A stretch of DNA of 7,483 bases, from assembly GCA_030654635.1 (NCBI GenBank), contig JAURXE010000586.1, positions 1-7,483 of the forward strand, in the 5' to 3' direction. Made by a program: the position numbers and the translations under genes. The stretch comes from Pseudomonas sp. GTDB lineage: Bacteria > Pseudomonadota > Gammaproteobacteria > Pseudomonadales > Pseudomonadaceae. The first letter of the stretch is position 1, and every line of letters begins with the position of its first letter. Of the stretch, positions 1 to 5,247 are shown one piece after another. Under the pieces are notes generated by a model. It had not been told where the DNA came from, ran no database searches, and saw nothing but the letters and a program-made list of their open reading frames with translations.

Positions 1-17
1 CGAAGCGTTTTCCACCG
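1..17. repeat. Truncated arm of a GGTGG-type palindromic repeat
   Basis: The window opens with GCGTTTTCCACC preceded by CGAA. This looks like the right-hand arm of the same type of palindrome as the complete copy at 77-104, which ends GTTGTCCACC. The partner arm would lie left of the window edge, so the identification rests on one arm only. Read on the minus strand it is GGTGGAAAACGC. Confidence 0.3.
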
Positions 18-76
18 GCTCGCAGAGCTGTTGCGGTCGTTGTGCGGTGCTGGGCAAGGCTTCGCGGTTGCCTTGC

Positions 77-104
77 GGTGGGCAATGCTCCGCAGTTGTC
101 CACC
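77..104. repeat. Palindromic intergenic repeat (GGTGGGCAAT / GTTGTCCACC)
   Basis: The left arm GGTGGGCAAT (77-86) pairs with the right arm GTTGTCCACC (95-104), with two G-T wobbles, around an 8-base centre containing CCGC. It is followed by CTA, so the minus strand reads TAGGGTGGACAAC. The shape (TAGGGTGG, a short variable stretch, a CGC-containing centre, CCACC) is one I recognise as a dispersed palindrome in many proteobacterial genomes, though I cannot name a formal family. It lies 62 bases beyond the stop codon of the ABC transporter gene and may act as a transcript 3' end or be a non-autonomous element. Confidence 0.45.
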
Positions 105-122
105 CTACGACTTGCTGCATTT

Positions 123-138
123 CCCACCTCCATGTGGG
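123..138. other. Short hairpin downstream of the ABC transporter gene
   Basis: CCCAC (123-127) and GTGGG (134-138) form a perfect 5-bp stem with a 6-base loop, 28 bases past the stop codon of the minus-strand gene. A second 5-bp stem, CCGGC/GCCGG at 159-174, spans that stop codon. Neither is followed by a T-run on the minus strand, so a classical intrinsic terminator is not supported. Together with the repeat at 77-104 they make a structured 3' region. Nothing protein-coding is evident in 1-165. Confidence 0.3.
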
Positions 139-165
139 TCACAAGCTGGCGCCTACAACCGGCAA

Positions 166-1902
166 TCAAGCCGGCTGCGGCAACTCGCTGCAATGCAGCT
201 GCTGCTGCTCAATGCGCACTTGGCGGCTGTGGAAGCGTTTCAAGCTGGCCCGGTGGCCAACGCTAACGATGCCGGCCTGCGGCAATTGCTCGACCAGTAA
301 CTGGTAGAGCGCGGCCTCATCGGTTTCGTCCAGCGCCGAGGTAGCCTCATCGAGAAACAACCAGTGCGGGGCTACCAGCAACACCCGGGCAATCGCCAAA
401 CGTTGCTGCTCCCCCGGCGACAACAGATGCTGCCAATGCTGCTCTTGGTCGAGCACGGCCACCAGATGGGGCAACCGGCAATCGAGCAAAACCTTGGCCA
501 AGCGCTCGTCCGAGTGACTGTCGGCGGCATGCGGGTAGTTCAGTGCAGCGCGCAAAGTACCAATCGGCAGATAAGGTTTTTGCGGCACAAATAAGCTGTG
601 CGCGGGCAAACTCAGGGCGCCGCTGCCATATGGCCACAAACCACTCAAGGCACGCAGCAAGGTGCTCTTGCCGCACCCCGAAGCGCCACTTACCAACACC
701 CGCTCACCGGCGGCAATCCGCAGAGTACTGGCGTTAAGCAAGTTACGTACATCGGCCAGACTCAGGGCTAAGCCCTGCAATTGCAGGTCAGCAGTCGCCG
801 GCAAGCGGGCGATGGCCGGGGACGCCTGACGCGCTTGGCCTTCGACCAAGGCTTGGCGAAAACTCAGTAAACGGTCGGTGGTGGCGCGCCAGTTGGCGAG
901 GCTGGCGTAGGAGTCGATAAACCAGCTCATGCTGTCTTGCACCTGGCCAAACGCCGAGCTGATTTGCATCACATCGCCCAGTTGAATTTGCCCAGAAAAA
1001 TAACGCGGAGCAGAGACGATAAACGGAAAAATAGTGGCCACTTGCGAATAACCGGCGCTAAAAAATGTCAGGCGCTTTTGCACCCGCATCAGCTCCCAGA
1101 AGTTACTCCACACTTGCTCGAAGCGGCTCATAAGGCGGGCCTGCTCGTTCGCCTCGCCTTGGTACAGGGCAATGCTTTCGGCGTTTTCACGGACCCGCAC
1201 CAAGCCAAAACGCAGGTCGGCTTCGAAACGTTGCTGCCGATTGTTCAAGCCGATCAAACGCCGCGCCACCAGATGCACCAACCAACTGCCAAGCATTGCG
1301 TACAGCAAGGAAGACCAAAACATATAGCCGGGAATCTCGATGCCAAACAGCTCAATGCTGCCCGACACGCCCCACAGAATCACCGAGAACGAAACCAGGC
1401 TGACCACGTTTTTAATCAGCCCCAAGCCCAGGTTGAGGGTACTGTCGGTGAAGCTGTTTAAGTCCTCGCTCATGCGCTGATCGGGGTTATCGGTGCTGCC
1501 GCCATGCTCAAGCTGGTAGTAATTTTTGTCACTCAGCCAGGCGGCAAAATGTTGCTCGGTGAGCCAGCGACGCCAGCGGATAGTCAACATCTGGGTCAGG
1601 TACAGCCGATACACCGCGATTAAAATCGCCACCGCCGCCAGCCCGCCGAAATACCACATCAGCCGCGCAAAGGCGGCTAGGTCTTTGTTCTGCAGGGCGT
1701 TGTAGAACTCGCGATACCAATTGTTAAAGGCCACCGCAAAGCCCACGCCGACCAACGACAAGGCCACCACCACGACCAGTAACAGCCAGGCCATGCGCTT
1801 GTCTTCGCTACGCCAGTAGGCCGAGGTTAGCTGCCAGACCCGGGCAAAAAAGCCGCTGCCAGCGGTGTCGTTAATGCCTGAATACTGGGCGTTGTGGCTC
1901 AT
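166..1902 (-). CDS. ABC transporter, fused permease and ATP-binding protein (YddA/BacA-like)
   Basis: A 578-residue inner-membrane ABC half-transporter with permease and ATPase in one chain. The N-terminal two thirds is hydrophobic, with likely membrane helices near residues 38-60, 83-104, 162-182 and 196-217. It carries the family-typical EFYNALQNKD (about 65-74) and NPDQRMSED (about 139-147). The C-terminal ATPase has Walker A GASGCGKST (406-414), the Q-loop in PQKPYLP (Q441), signature LSPGEQQR (494-501), Walker B LFLDE (515-519) and the H-loop histidine (H550), so it should hydrolyse ATP. This is the COG4178/ABC_membrane_2 plus ABC_tran arrangement of E. coli YddA and mycobacterial BacA (Rv1819c), about the usual length. 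Relatives move vitamin B12, bleomycin or antimicrobial peptides, but the substrate here cannot be read from sequence. I chose ATG at 1902; an in-frame TTG directly before it (1905) would add one residue. No strong ribosome binding site is visible. The gene is followed by repeats and appears to be a single transcription unit. Confidence 0.9.
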   Translation of the reverse strand: MSHNAQYSGINDTAGSGFFARVWQLTSAYWRSEDKRMAWLLLVVVVALSLVGVGFAVAFNNWYREFYNALQNKDLAAFARLMWYFGGLAAVAILIAVYRLYLTQMLTIRWRRWLTEQHFAAWLSDKNYYQLEHGGSTDNPDQRMSEDLNSFTDSTLNLGLGLIKNVVSLVSFSVILWGVSGSIELFGIEIPGYMFWSSLLYAMLGSWLVHLVARRLIGLNNRQQRFEADLRFGLVRVRENAESIALYQGEANEQARLMSRFEQVWSNFWELMRVQKRLTFFSAGYSQVATIFPFIVSAPRYFSGQIQLGDVMQISSAFGQVQDSMSWFIDSYASLANWRATTDRLLSFRQALVEGQARQASPAIARLPATADLQLQGLALSLADVRNLLNASTLRIAAGERVLVSGASGCGKSTLLRALSGLWPYGSGALSLPAHSLFVPQKPYLPIGTLRAALNYPHAADSHSDERLAKVLLDCRLPHLVAVLDQEQHWQHLLSPGEQQRLAIARVLLVAPHWLFLDEATSALDETDEAALYQLLVEQLPQAGIVSVGHRASLKRFHSRQVRIEQQQLHCSELPQPA

Positions 1903-1973
1903 CAATACGGCTCGCTGCGAGGAAAATGTAAATAGGCGCCTTAATCTGCCCGTATCTGTATGCCAGTTGAAAT

Positions 1974-1985
1974 GCTACCGGTAGC
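1974..1985. promoter_or_regulatory. Perfect 12-bp palindrome, possible operator
   Basis: GCTACCGGTAGC is its own reverse complement. It is centred about 77 bases upstream of the ABC transporter start, where a promoter would be expected. The CCGG core with flanking TA resembles LacI-family operators (as I recall, gluconate-type sites read roughly ATGTTACCGGTAACAT). No regulator gene is present in the window, so the binding protein is unknown, and no clear -35/-10 pair was found next to it. Confidence 0.35.
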
Positions 1986-2005
1986 GCTGCGGTTCCCTCA
2001 ACCCA

Positions 2006-2032
2006 CAGCTTGGATAAGCGCAGCGCAAGCTG
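2006..2032. repeat. Inverted repeat CAGCTTG / CAAGCTG with a GCGCAGCGC loop
   Basis: CAGCTTG (2006-2012) and CAAGCTG (2026-2032) form a perfect 7-bp stem around a 13-base loop, GATAAGCGCAGCG. The loop resembles the centre of the GGTGGAT-type palindromes found further right in this gap, so it may be a decayed relative of them. It lies between the end of roxR and the promoter region of the ABC transporter gene. Confidence 0.4.
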
Positions 2033-2049
2033 GCAACAACCTGCGGCGA

Positions 2050-2113
2050 GTGGATTAGTCGCTATAAGTGGTGGATTGCTCGCTGCACTCCTGAATCCAC
2101 CCTGCATCCACCC
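2050..2113. repeat. Nested GTGGATT / AATCCACC palindromic repeats
   Basis: GTGGATT occurs at 2050-2056 and again inside GGTGGATT at 2070-2077. The complementary arms are AATCCACC at 2094-2101 and ATCCAC at 2106-2111. The inner pair is a perfect 8-bp stem with a 16-base loop, and the outer arms can pair around it. This matches the architecture of the 77-104 repeat with a different variable stretch (ATT in place of GCAAT). It lies 58 or more bases beyond the roxR stop. A further 5-bp hairpin, CAGCT/AGCTG (2150-2164), sits just past that stop but has no T-run. Confidence 0.45.
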
Positions 2114-2170
2114 GCCCATAGGTCCACAGGCCTATCCTGCGTGCGCTTACAGCTTGTTGAGCTGGGGACT

Positions 2171-2749
2171 TTAACGACGTACTGGGCGCTTTTGCAATTT
2201 GCGCTGCAGGGTGCGCCGATGCATGCCCAAGGCGCGGGCGGTGGCGGAGATATTGCCGGCGTGTTCGGCGAGAATCCGCTGAATGTGCTCCCACTGCAGG
2301 CGGTCTACCGACATCGGGTTTTCTGGCACCAGGCTATCCAGATCGACATGCTCGGACAGCAACGCCGCCAGCACATCATCGGCATCGGCCGGTTTGCACA
2401 GGTAGTTGCAGGCGCCGCGCTTGATCGCCTCCACTGCCGTGGCAATACTCGAATAACCGGTGAGAATCAGCACGCGCATCTCGGGGTCCAGCTCATGCAA
2501 CTTGGGCAGCAACACCAGACCGGAGTCGCCGTCCATTTTCAGGTCGAGCACCGCGTATTCCGGCAGATCGGCCGTCGCCAGCGCCAGCCCGGCTTCGGCC
2601 GAGTTGGCAGTGCTGACGCGAAAACCACGACGGGTCATGGCGCGCGCCATCACTCGGGTAAAGGTTTCGTCATCGTCGACCAGCAGCAGGTGCGGGAGCT
2701 CTTCAGCTACCTCTGGGGCTTCGCCATCGATTGGGGCTTCGTTGCTCAT
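2171..2749 (-). CDS. roxR: Response regulator RoxR (RegA/PrrA/ActR family)
   Basis: A 192-residue two-component response regulator acting in the cytoplasm as a transcription factor. The receiver domain (about 18-135) has the acidic pocket D25-D26-D27, the phospho-acceptor D69 in VLDLKMDGDSG, T97 in LTGYSS and K119 in CKPAD. The C-terminal Fis-type helix-turn-helix (about 155-190) contains GNISATARALGMHRRTLQRK, the hallmark of the RegA/PrrA/RoxR family, and the length is normal for it. In Pseudomonas the RoxS-RoxR pair controls the cyanide-insensitive oxidase and other respiratory functions (family knowledge). The start is ATG at 2749, with GAGGA a few bases upstream on the minus strand. The gene follows roxS after a 52-base gap holding a terminator-like hairpin, so the two are probably one operon with partial read-through. 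Confidence 0.95.
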   Translation of the reverse strand: MSNEAPIDGEAPEVAEELPHLLLVDDDETFTRVMARAMTRRGFRVSTANSAEAGLALATADLPEYAVLDLKMDGDSGLVLLPKLHELDPEMRVLILTGYSSIATAVEAIKRGACNYLCKPADADDVLAALLSEHVDLDSLVPENPMSVDRLQWEHIQRILAEHAGNISATARALGMHRRTLQRKLQKRPVRR

Positions 2750-2766
2750 TGCATTCCTCGTGGATC

Positions 2767-2800
2767 AAAAAAGCTGGTGGCCGCTAACAACTACGGCACC
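2767..2800 (-). terminator. Terminator-like hairpin between roxS and roxR
   Basis: Read on the minus strand, GGTGCCG (2800-2794) pairs with CGGCCACC (2783-2776), giving seven base pairs with one bulged C, around a 10-base loop. It begins one base after the roxS stop codon. After a 3-base spacer come six T residues (2772-2767). This is the form of a weak intrinsic terminator or attenuator, and could make roxR expression differ from that of roxS. The bulge and spacer make full termination unlikely, and roxR should still be co-transcribed. Confidence 0.45.
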
Positions 2801-2801
2801 C

Positions 2802-4079
2802 TCAAAAAGGCCCAAGGCCGGCGCCAATGGCTCGCGGCAGCCGCAGTTCAGTCAGCGTGCCGCCCTCTTCATGGTTATACAGTTTTACCGAGCCACCGGC
2901 ACGGGTGACGCTGGCCTGGCTTAAAAACAAACCTAAACCGAAGCCCTTGCCCTTGGTGGTGAAAAACGGCCGGCCCAGTTGCTCGGCAATCGCTAGCGGC
3001 ACGCCGGCGCCATGATCGCGGATGCTCAGGGTGATCCATTGGGCGTCCCAATTCAGCTGGATATCGAGTTTGTCCGGGCAGGCGTCAGCGGCGTTATTGA
3101 GCAAATTGAGCAGCGACTGGGTCAAGTCGGTCGGCGGCATCATCCGCGGCGCGGCACCCACCCCCAGACGTTGAAAGCGATAACTGGCCTCCGGGCGCAT
3201 TAGGTGCCAGCGACGCAGCACCGACTCCAGCCACTGGCTGGCCGTTTGCTCCTGCACCGCATGGCGCCGATCCGCCTCGGCGGCGCGCACCAGCTGTTGC
3301 AGGCTCTCCTTGCAGAGTTGCACCTGTTCTTGCAGCACTGCCAGGTCCTCTTGCAGCAGCGGGTCGGGGTGCTCCTGGCGCAGCTCTTTAATCAGTACGC
3401 TCATGGTCGCCAGCGGGGTGCCCAACTCATGGGCGGCGCCGGCAGCCTGGGCCGCGACCGCCAGTAACTGTTGGTCACGCATGCCCTCTTCACGGCGCTC
3501 GGCCTGCAGCTGGTCTTGGCGGCGCAAGGCGCCGGCCATCTTCACCACGAAGAAGGTGATAAAGGCCGCCGACAGGGCAAAGTTCAGCCACATGCCAAAC
3601 AGGTGCAGACTGATCAGCATCGCCTCATGCTCGACGCCATGCAGCGCCAGCGGGTGATACCAGATCAACAAACCGGTATAGCCACTCAGGGCCAGGCCGC
3701 TGAGGGCCATGGAATACATCCAGGGCAAGGTGGCCGCAGCAATTGTCAACGGCACCAGGTAATAGGAGACGAAGGGGTTGGTCGAGCCGCCGGCGTAGTA
3801 GAGCAGCACGCTGTGGATGATCAGGTCGCCGGCCAGTTGCAGCGCATATTCCTGCTCGGTGACCGGCCATGGCCCTTGCGCCCGCAAGGCGGTGAAGGCA
3901 CAAAACGATGCCGACACACCGAGGGTAATGCTCAGCGCCAGCCAGGGCAGCGGCAGTATGTCCGACAGATAGGCAAAGCCCACCGAGCCGGCTTGCGCGG
4001 CCAGCACCAGGACGCGAATCAGGGTCAAACGCCAGAGGTTTTGCCGGCTGGCTGAGAGTAACTGAGTGGGGCCGTACAT
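2802..4079 (-). CDS. roxS: Redox-sensing membrane histidine kinase RoxS (RegB/PrrB family)
   Basis: A 425-residue sensor kinase. Hydrophobic segments in residues 18-180 form a multi-helix membrane sensor containing GGSTNPF (97-103), which matches the GGxxNPF quinone-binding motif of RegB. The kinase core has the H-box AAGAAHELGTPL with phospho-acceptor H217, a cysteine (C256 in QLCKESLQQL) placed like the redox cysteine of RegB, the N-box LLNLLNNAADA (324-334), DHGAGV (355-360), PFFTTK (371-376) and the glycine box GFGLGLFLS (379-387). All catalytic elements are intact. It should monitor the quinone pool or redox state and phosphorylate RoxR. The reading frame stays open to 4268, but I chose ATG at 4079: it has GGAG five bases upstream, gives the usual family length, and the extra residues look non-coding. 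It is divergent from the SIMPL gene. Confidence 0.93.
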   Translation of the reverse strand: MYGPTQLLSASRQNLWRLTLIRVLVLAAQAGSVGFAYLSDILPLPWLALSITLGVSASFCAFTALRAQGPWPVTEQEYALQLAGDLIIHSVLLYYAGGSTNPFVSYYLVPLTIAAATLPWMYSMALSGLALSGYTGLLIWYHPLALHGVEHEAMLISLHLFGMWLNFALSAAFITFFVVKMAGALRRQDQLQAERREEGMRDQQLLAVAAQAAGAAHELGTPLATMSVLIKELRQEHPDPLLQEDLAVLQEQVQLCKESLQQLVRAAEADRRHAVQEQTASQWLESVLRRWHLMRPEASYRFQRLGVGAAPRMMPPTDLTQSLLNLLNNAADACPDKLDIQLNWDAQWITLSIRDHGAGVPLAIAEQLGRPFFTTKGKGFGLGLFLSQASVTRAGGSVKLYNHEEGGTLTELRLPRAIGAGLGPF

Positions 4080-4115
4080 GGGCTCTCCAAGGGGGCGCTG
4101 GCGCATAACCCGAGG

Positions 4116-4121
4116 AGTATA
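4116..4121 (-). promoter_or_regulatory. Candidate -10 element for roxS-roxR
   Basis: On the minus strand TATACT matches the -10 consensus in five of six positions, and would place the transcript start about 30 bases before the roxS ATG. No acceptable -35 hexamer lies 16-18 bases further upstream, which would fit an activator-dependent promoter served by the inverted repeat at 4148-4166. This is a by-eye call. Confidence 0.35.
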
Positions 4122-4147
4122 ACCATGCCGCAGGCACAGCTCGCCCA

Positions 4148-4166
4148 CTGCGGCAACCCGCCGCAG
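4148..4166. promoter_or_regulatory. Inverted repeat matching a RegA/PrrA-type binding site
   Basis: CTGCGGC (4148-4154) and GCCGCAG (4160-4166) are perfect 7-bp inverted arms separated by AACCC. The core GCGGC-N5-GCCGC fits the GCGNC-spacer-GNCGC consensus I recall for RegA/PrrA, the family of RoxR. A further GCGAC half-site lies at 4171-4175. The site is about 48 bases upstream of the inferred roxS transcript start, so it could serve autoregulation, control of the divergent SIMPL gene, or both. A GC-rich hairpin of no regulatory meaning is the alternative. Confidence 0.4.
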
Positions 4167-4294
4167 GCACGCGACAGCAGAAACTGAGCGATCACTCAAT
4201 AACGGAACCCAGCTGTTGCCTGCCGGTCTGAGCAGGGTAATCTTTGCCTCGCAGCAGTCCGCTGGCACTTATCGTCATTGCACAAGGAGTTCGC

Positions 4295-5002
4295 ATGTCG
4301 TCTATCACCCGTCTTGCCGCCGTCGTTAGTCTTGGTTTTGCCGCCCTCGGCAGCGCTGCCGTGAGTGCCGAAGAAGCGCGTTACAACCAGATCGCCCTGC
4401 GCGCCGAGGTCAGCCAGGAAGTGGCCCACGACCTGATGCAGGTCACCCTCTACAGCGAGGCGCAACACAAAGATCCGGCCAAGCTGGCCGCCGGCATTAC
4501 CGCCAGCATGAACGAGGCGCTGCAGCAGGCGCGCAAAAGCAGCGGGGTGACCATTAGCCTGGGCAGCCGCAACAGTTATCCGGTCTATGACGACGACCAG
4601 CGCATCAGCGCCTGGCGTGAGCGCGCCGAGATACGCCTGGAGAGCGCCGATTTTGCCACCCTGTCCAAGCTCACCGGCGAGCTTTTGCAGCAGCTAAAAA
4701 TGGGCAGCATGAGCTTTAGCGTGGCCAACCCGACCCAGAAAAAAACCGAAGACGCCTTGCTGCAAGACGCCATCAATGCCTTCAAGGCCCGCGCGCAACT
4801 GGCCACCACGGCGCTGGGCGGCAAGAGTTACAAGCTGGTCAGCTTGAGCCTGAATGGCGGCGGCTTCCAACGCCCACAACCGATGCGCATGCAGATGGAG
4901 AGCATGTCGATGGCCAAGTCTGCGCCAACCCCGGAGATCGAAGCCGGTAGCAGCCAGGTCAGCGTCAATGCCGACGGTGTGATTGAAGTGCAGATGCCCT
5001 AA
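4295..5002 (+). CDS. Exported SIMPL-domain (DUF541) protein
   Basis: A 235-residue protein with a clear Sec signal peptide: arginine at position 6, a hydrophobic core to about residue 19, and a likely cleavage after AVSA (residue 25) before EEARYNQ. The mature part is a single SIMPL/DUF541 domain (PF04402), recognisable from RYNQIALRAEVSQEV, the AGITASMNEALQQAR helix, YPVYDDDQRISAWRERAEIRLES and the LLQDAINAFKARAQLATTALGGKSY stretch. It should be periplasmic or loosely membrane-associated. The biochemical role is not established; the name comes from a mouse IRAK-1-interacting relative and does not indicate function in bacteria. I chose ATG at 4295 because AAGGAG (4284-4289) sits five bases before it and it opens directly on the signal peptide; an upstream in-frame ATG at 4244 would bury that signal. 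The gene is divergent from roxS across a 215-base gap and is followed by a strong hairpin, so it is probably monocistronic. Confidence 0.9.
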   Translation: MSSITRLAAVVSLGFAALGSAAVSAEEARYNQIALRAEVSQEVAHDLMQVTLYSEAQHKDPAKLAAGITASMNEALQQARKSSGVTISLGSRNSYPVYDDDQRISAWRERAEIRLESADFATLSKLTGELLQQLKMGSMSFSVANPTQKKTEDALLQDAINAFKARAQLATTALGGKSYKLVSLSLNGGGFQRPQPMRMQMESMSMAKSAPTPEIEAGSSQVSVNADGVIEVQMP

Positions 5003-5048
5003 GCGCACCAAAACCGCACAAAACTGCTGACCAACTCGGCAGGAAATT

Positions 5049-5080
5049 ACTCTCAACGCCCCCCGCTTGGCGTTGAGAGT
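5049..5080. terminator. Strong 12-bp hairpin after the SIMPL gene
   Basis: ACTCTCAACGCC (5049-5060) and GGCGTTGAGAGT (5069-5080) pair perfectly over 12 bases with an 8-base loop, CCCCGCTT. It lies 46 bases past the SIMPL stop and well before dppA, the expected place for a transcript end. The plus-strand 3' flank is TGCGAAATTG, with no T-run; the minus-strand flank AATTT is only slightly better. It therefore either terminates with help from other factors or protects the 3' end. Confidence 0.55.
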
Positions 5081-5099
5081 TGCGAAATTGCGACATCCA

Positions 5100-5127
5100 C
5101 TGACGAACTCGCCACAGCTTCTACACT
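5100..5127 (+). promoter_or_regulatory. Candidate sigma-70 promoter for dppA
   Basis: CTGACG (5100-5105, four of six to TTGACA) is followed after 16 bases by TACACT (5122-5127, four of six to TATAAT). It lies downstream of the 5049-5080 hairpin and would give a leader of about 110 bases before the dppA start. Both boxes are imperfect and the call is by eye. Confidence 0.35.
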
Positions 5128-5138
5128 AATCAGGTCAA

Positions 5139-5198
5139 CCGACTTGCAGCGGGCATGCCAGCTGCATAACGTCGGACGGGCCGGCGGTGATAGCCGCC
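5139..5198 (+). other. Structured dppA leader: two stem-loops
   Basis: The first stem pairs CCGAC (5139-5143) with GTCGG (5171-5175) and TGCAGC (5145-5150) with GCTGCA (5161-5166): 11 perfect base pairs with a small internal loop and a 10-base terminal loop, GGGCATGCCA. A second stem, GGCGG (5183-5187) with CCGCC (5194-5198), follows eight bases later. Both would be in the 5' untranslated RNA if the 5122 promoter is used. They match no riboswitch class I know. As DNA, the TGCAGC/GCTGCA arms could equally be an operator. Confidence 0.45.
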
Positions 5199-5215
5199 CC
5201 TCAAACGTTGATACC

Positions 5216-5235
5216 AATAACAGCAATCAAACAAC
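5216..5235 (+). promoter_or_regulatory. A-rich Hfq/Crc-like motif at the dppA ribosome binding site
   Basis: Four consecutive A-R-N triplets (AAT AAC AGC AAT, 5216-5227) are followed by AACAAC (5230-5235), just ahead of the GAGG at 5239-5242. Pseudomonas Hfq with Crc represses translation of catabolic and transport genes by binding AAnAAnAA-like stretches at this position (family knowledge). AATAACAG matches that motif in seven of eight positions. It suggests carbon catabolite repression of peptide uptake. Confidence 0.4.
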
Positions 5236-5247
5236 CCTGAGGCCATC

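Noticed and set aside
2141..2908. 255-codon plus-strand open frame across roxR and the end of roxS
   Set aside because: It lies opposite two strongly supported genes, its protein is rich in His, Gln and Gly as expected from antisense frames, and it has no recognisable domain.
3471..4055. 194-codon plus-strand open frame opposite roxS
   Set aside because: It is antisense to the RoxS membrane domain, is composed of Gln/His/Arg/Gly-rich low-quality sequence, and no ribosome binding site or family match is seen.
4080..4268. N-terminal extension of RoxS to an earlier start
   Set aside because: The extra 63 residues show no family similarity, would cover the divergent promoter region, and the start has no ribosome binding site, whereas ATG 4079 has GGAG at good spacing.
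4262..4282. TGGCAC ... TTGCA resembling a sigma-54 promoter before the SIMPL gene
   Set aside because: The GG and GC dinucleotides are separated by 14 bases instead of the required 10, so the elements cannot be contacted together by sigma-54.
4244..4294. Upstream ATG start for the SIMPL protein
   Set aside because: It would place 17 residues before a classical signal peptide and ignores the AAGGAG located correctly for ATG 4295.
5208..5230. TTGAT ... ATCAA resembling an ANR/FNR box upstream of dppA
   Set aside because: The half-sites are 13 bases apart instead of 4; the second half is part of the A-rich motif.
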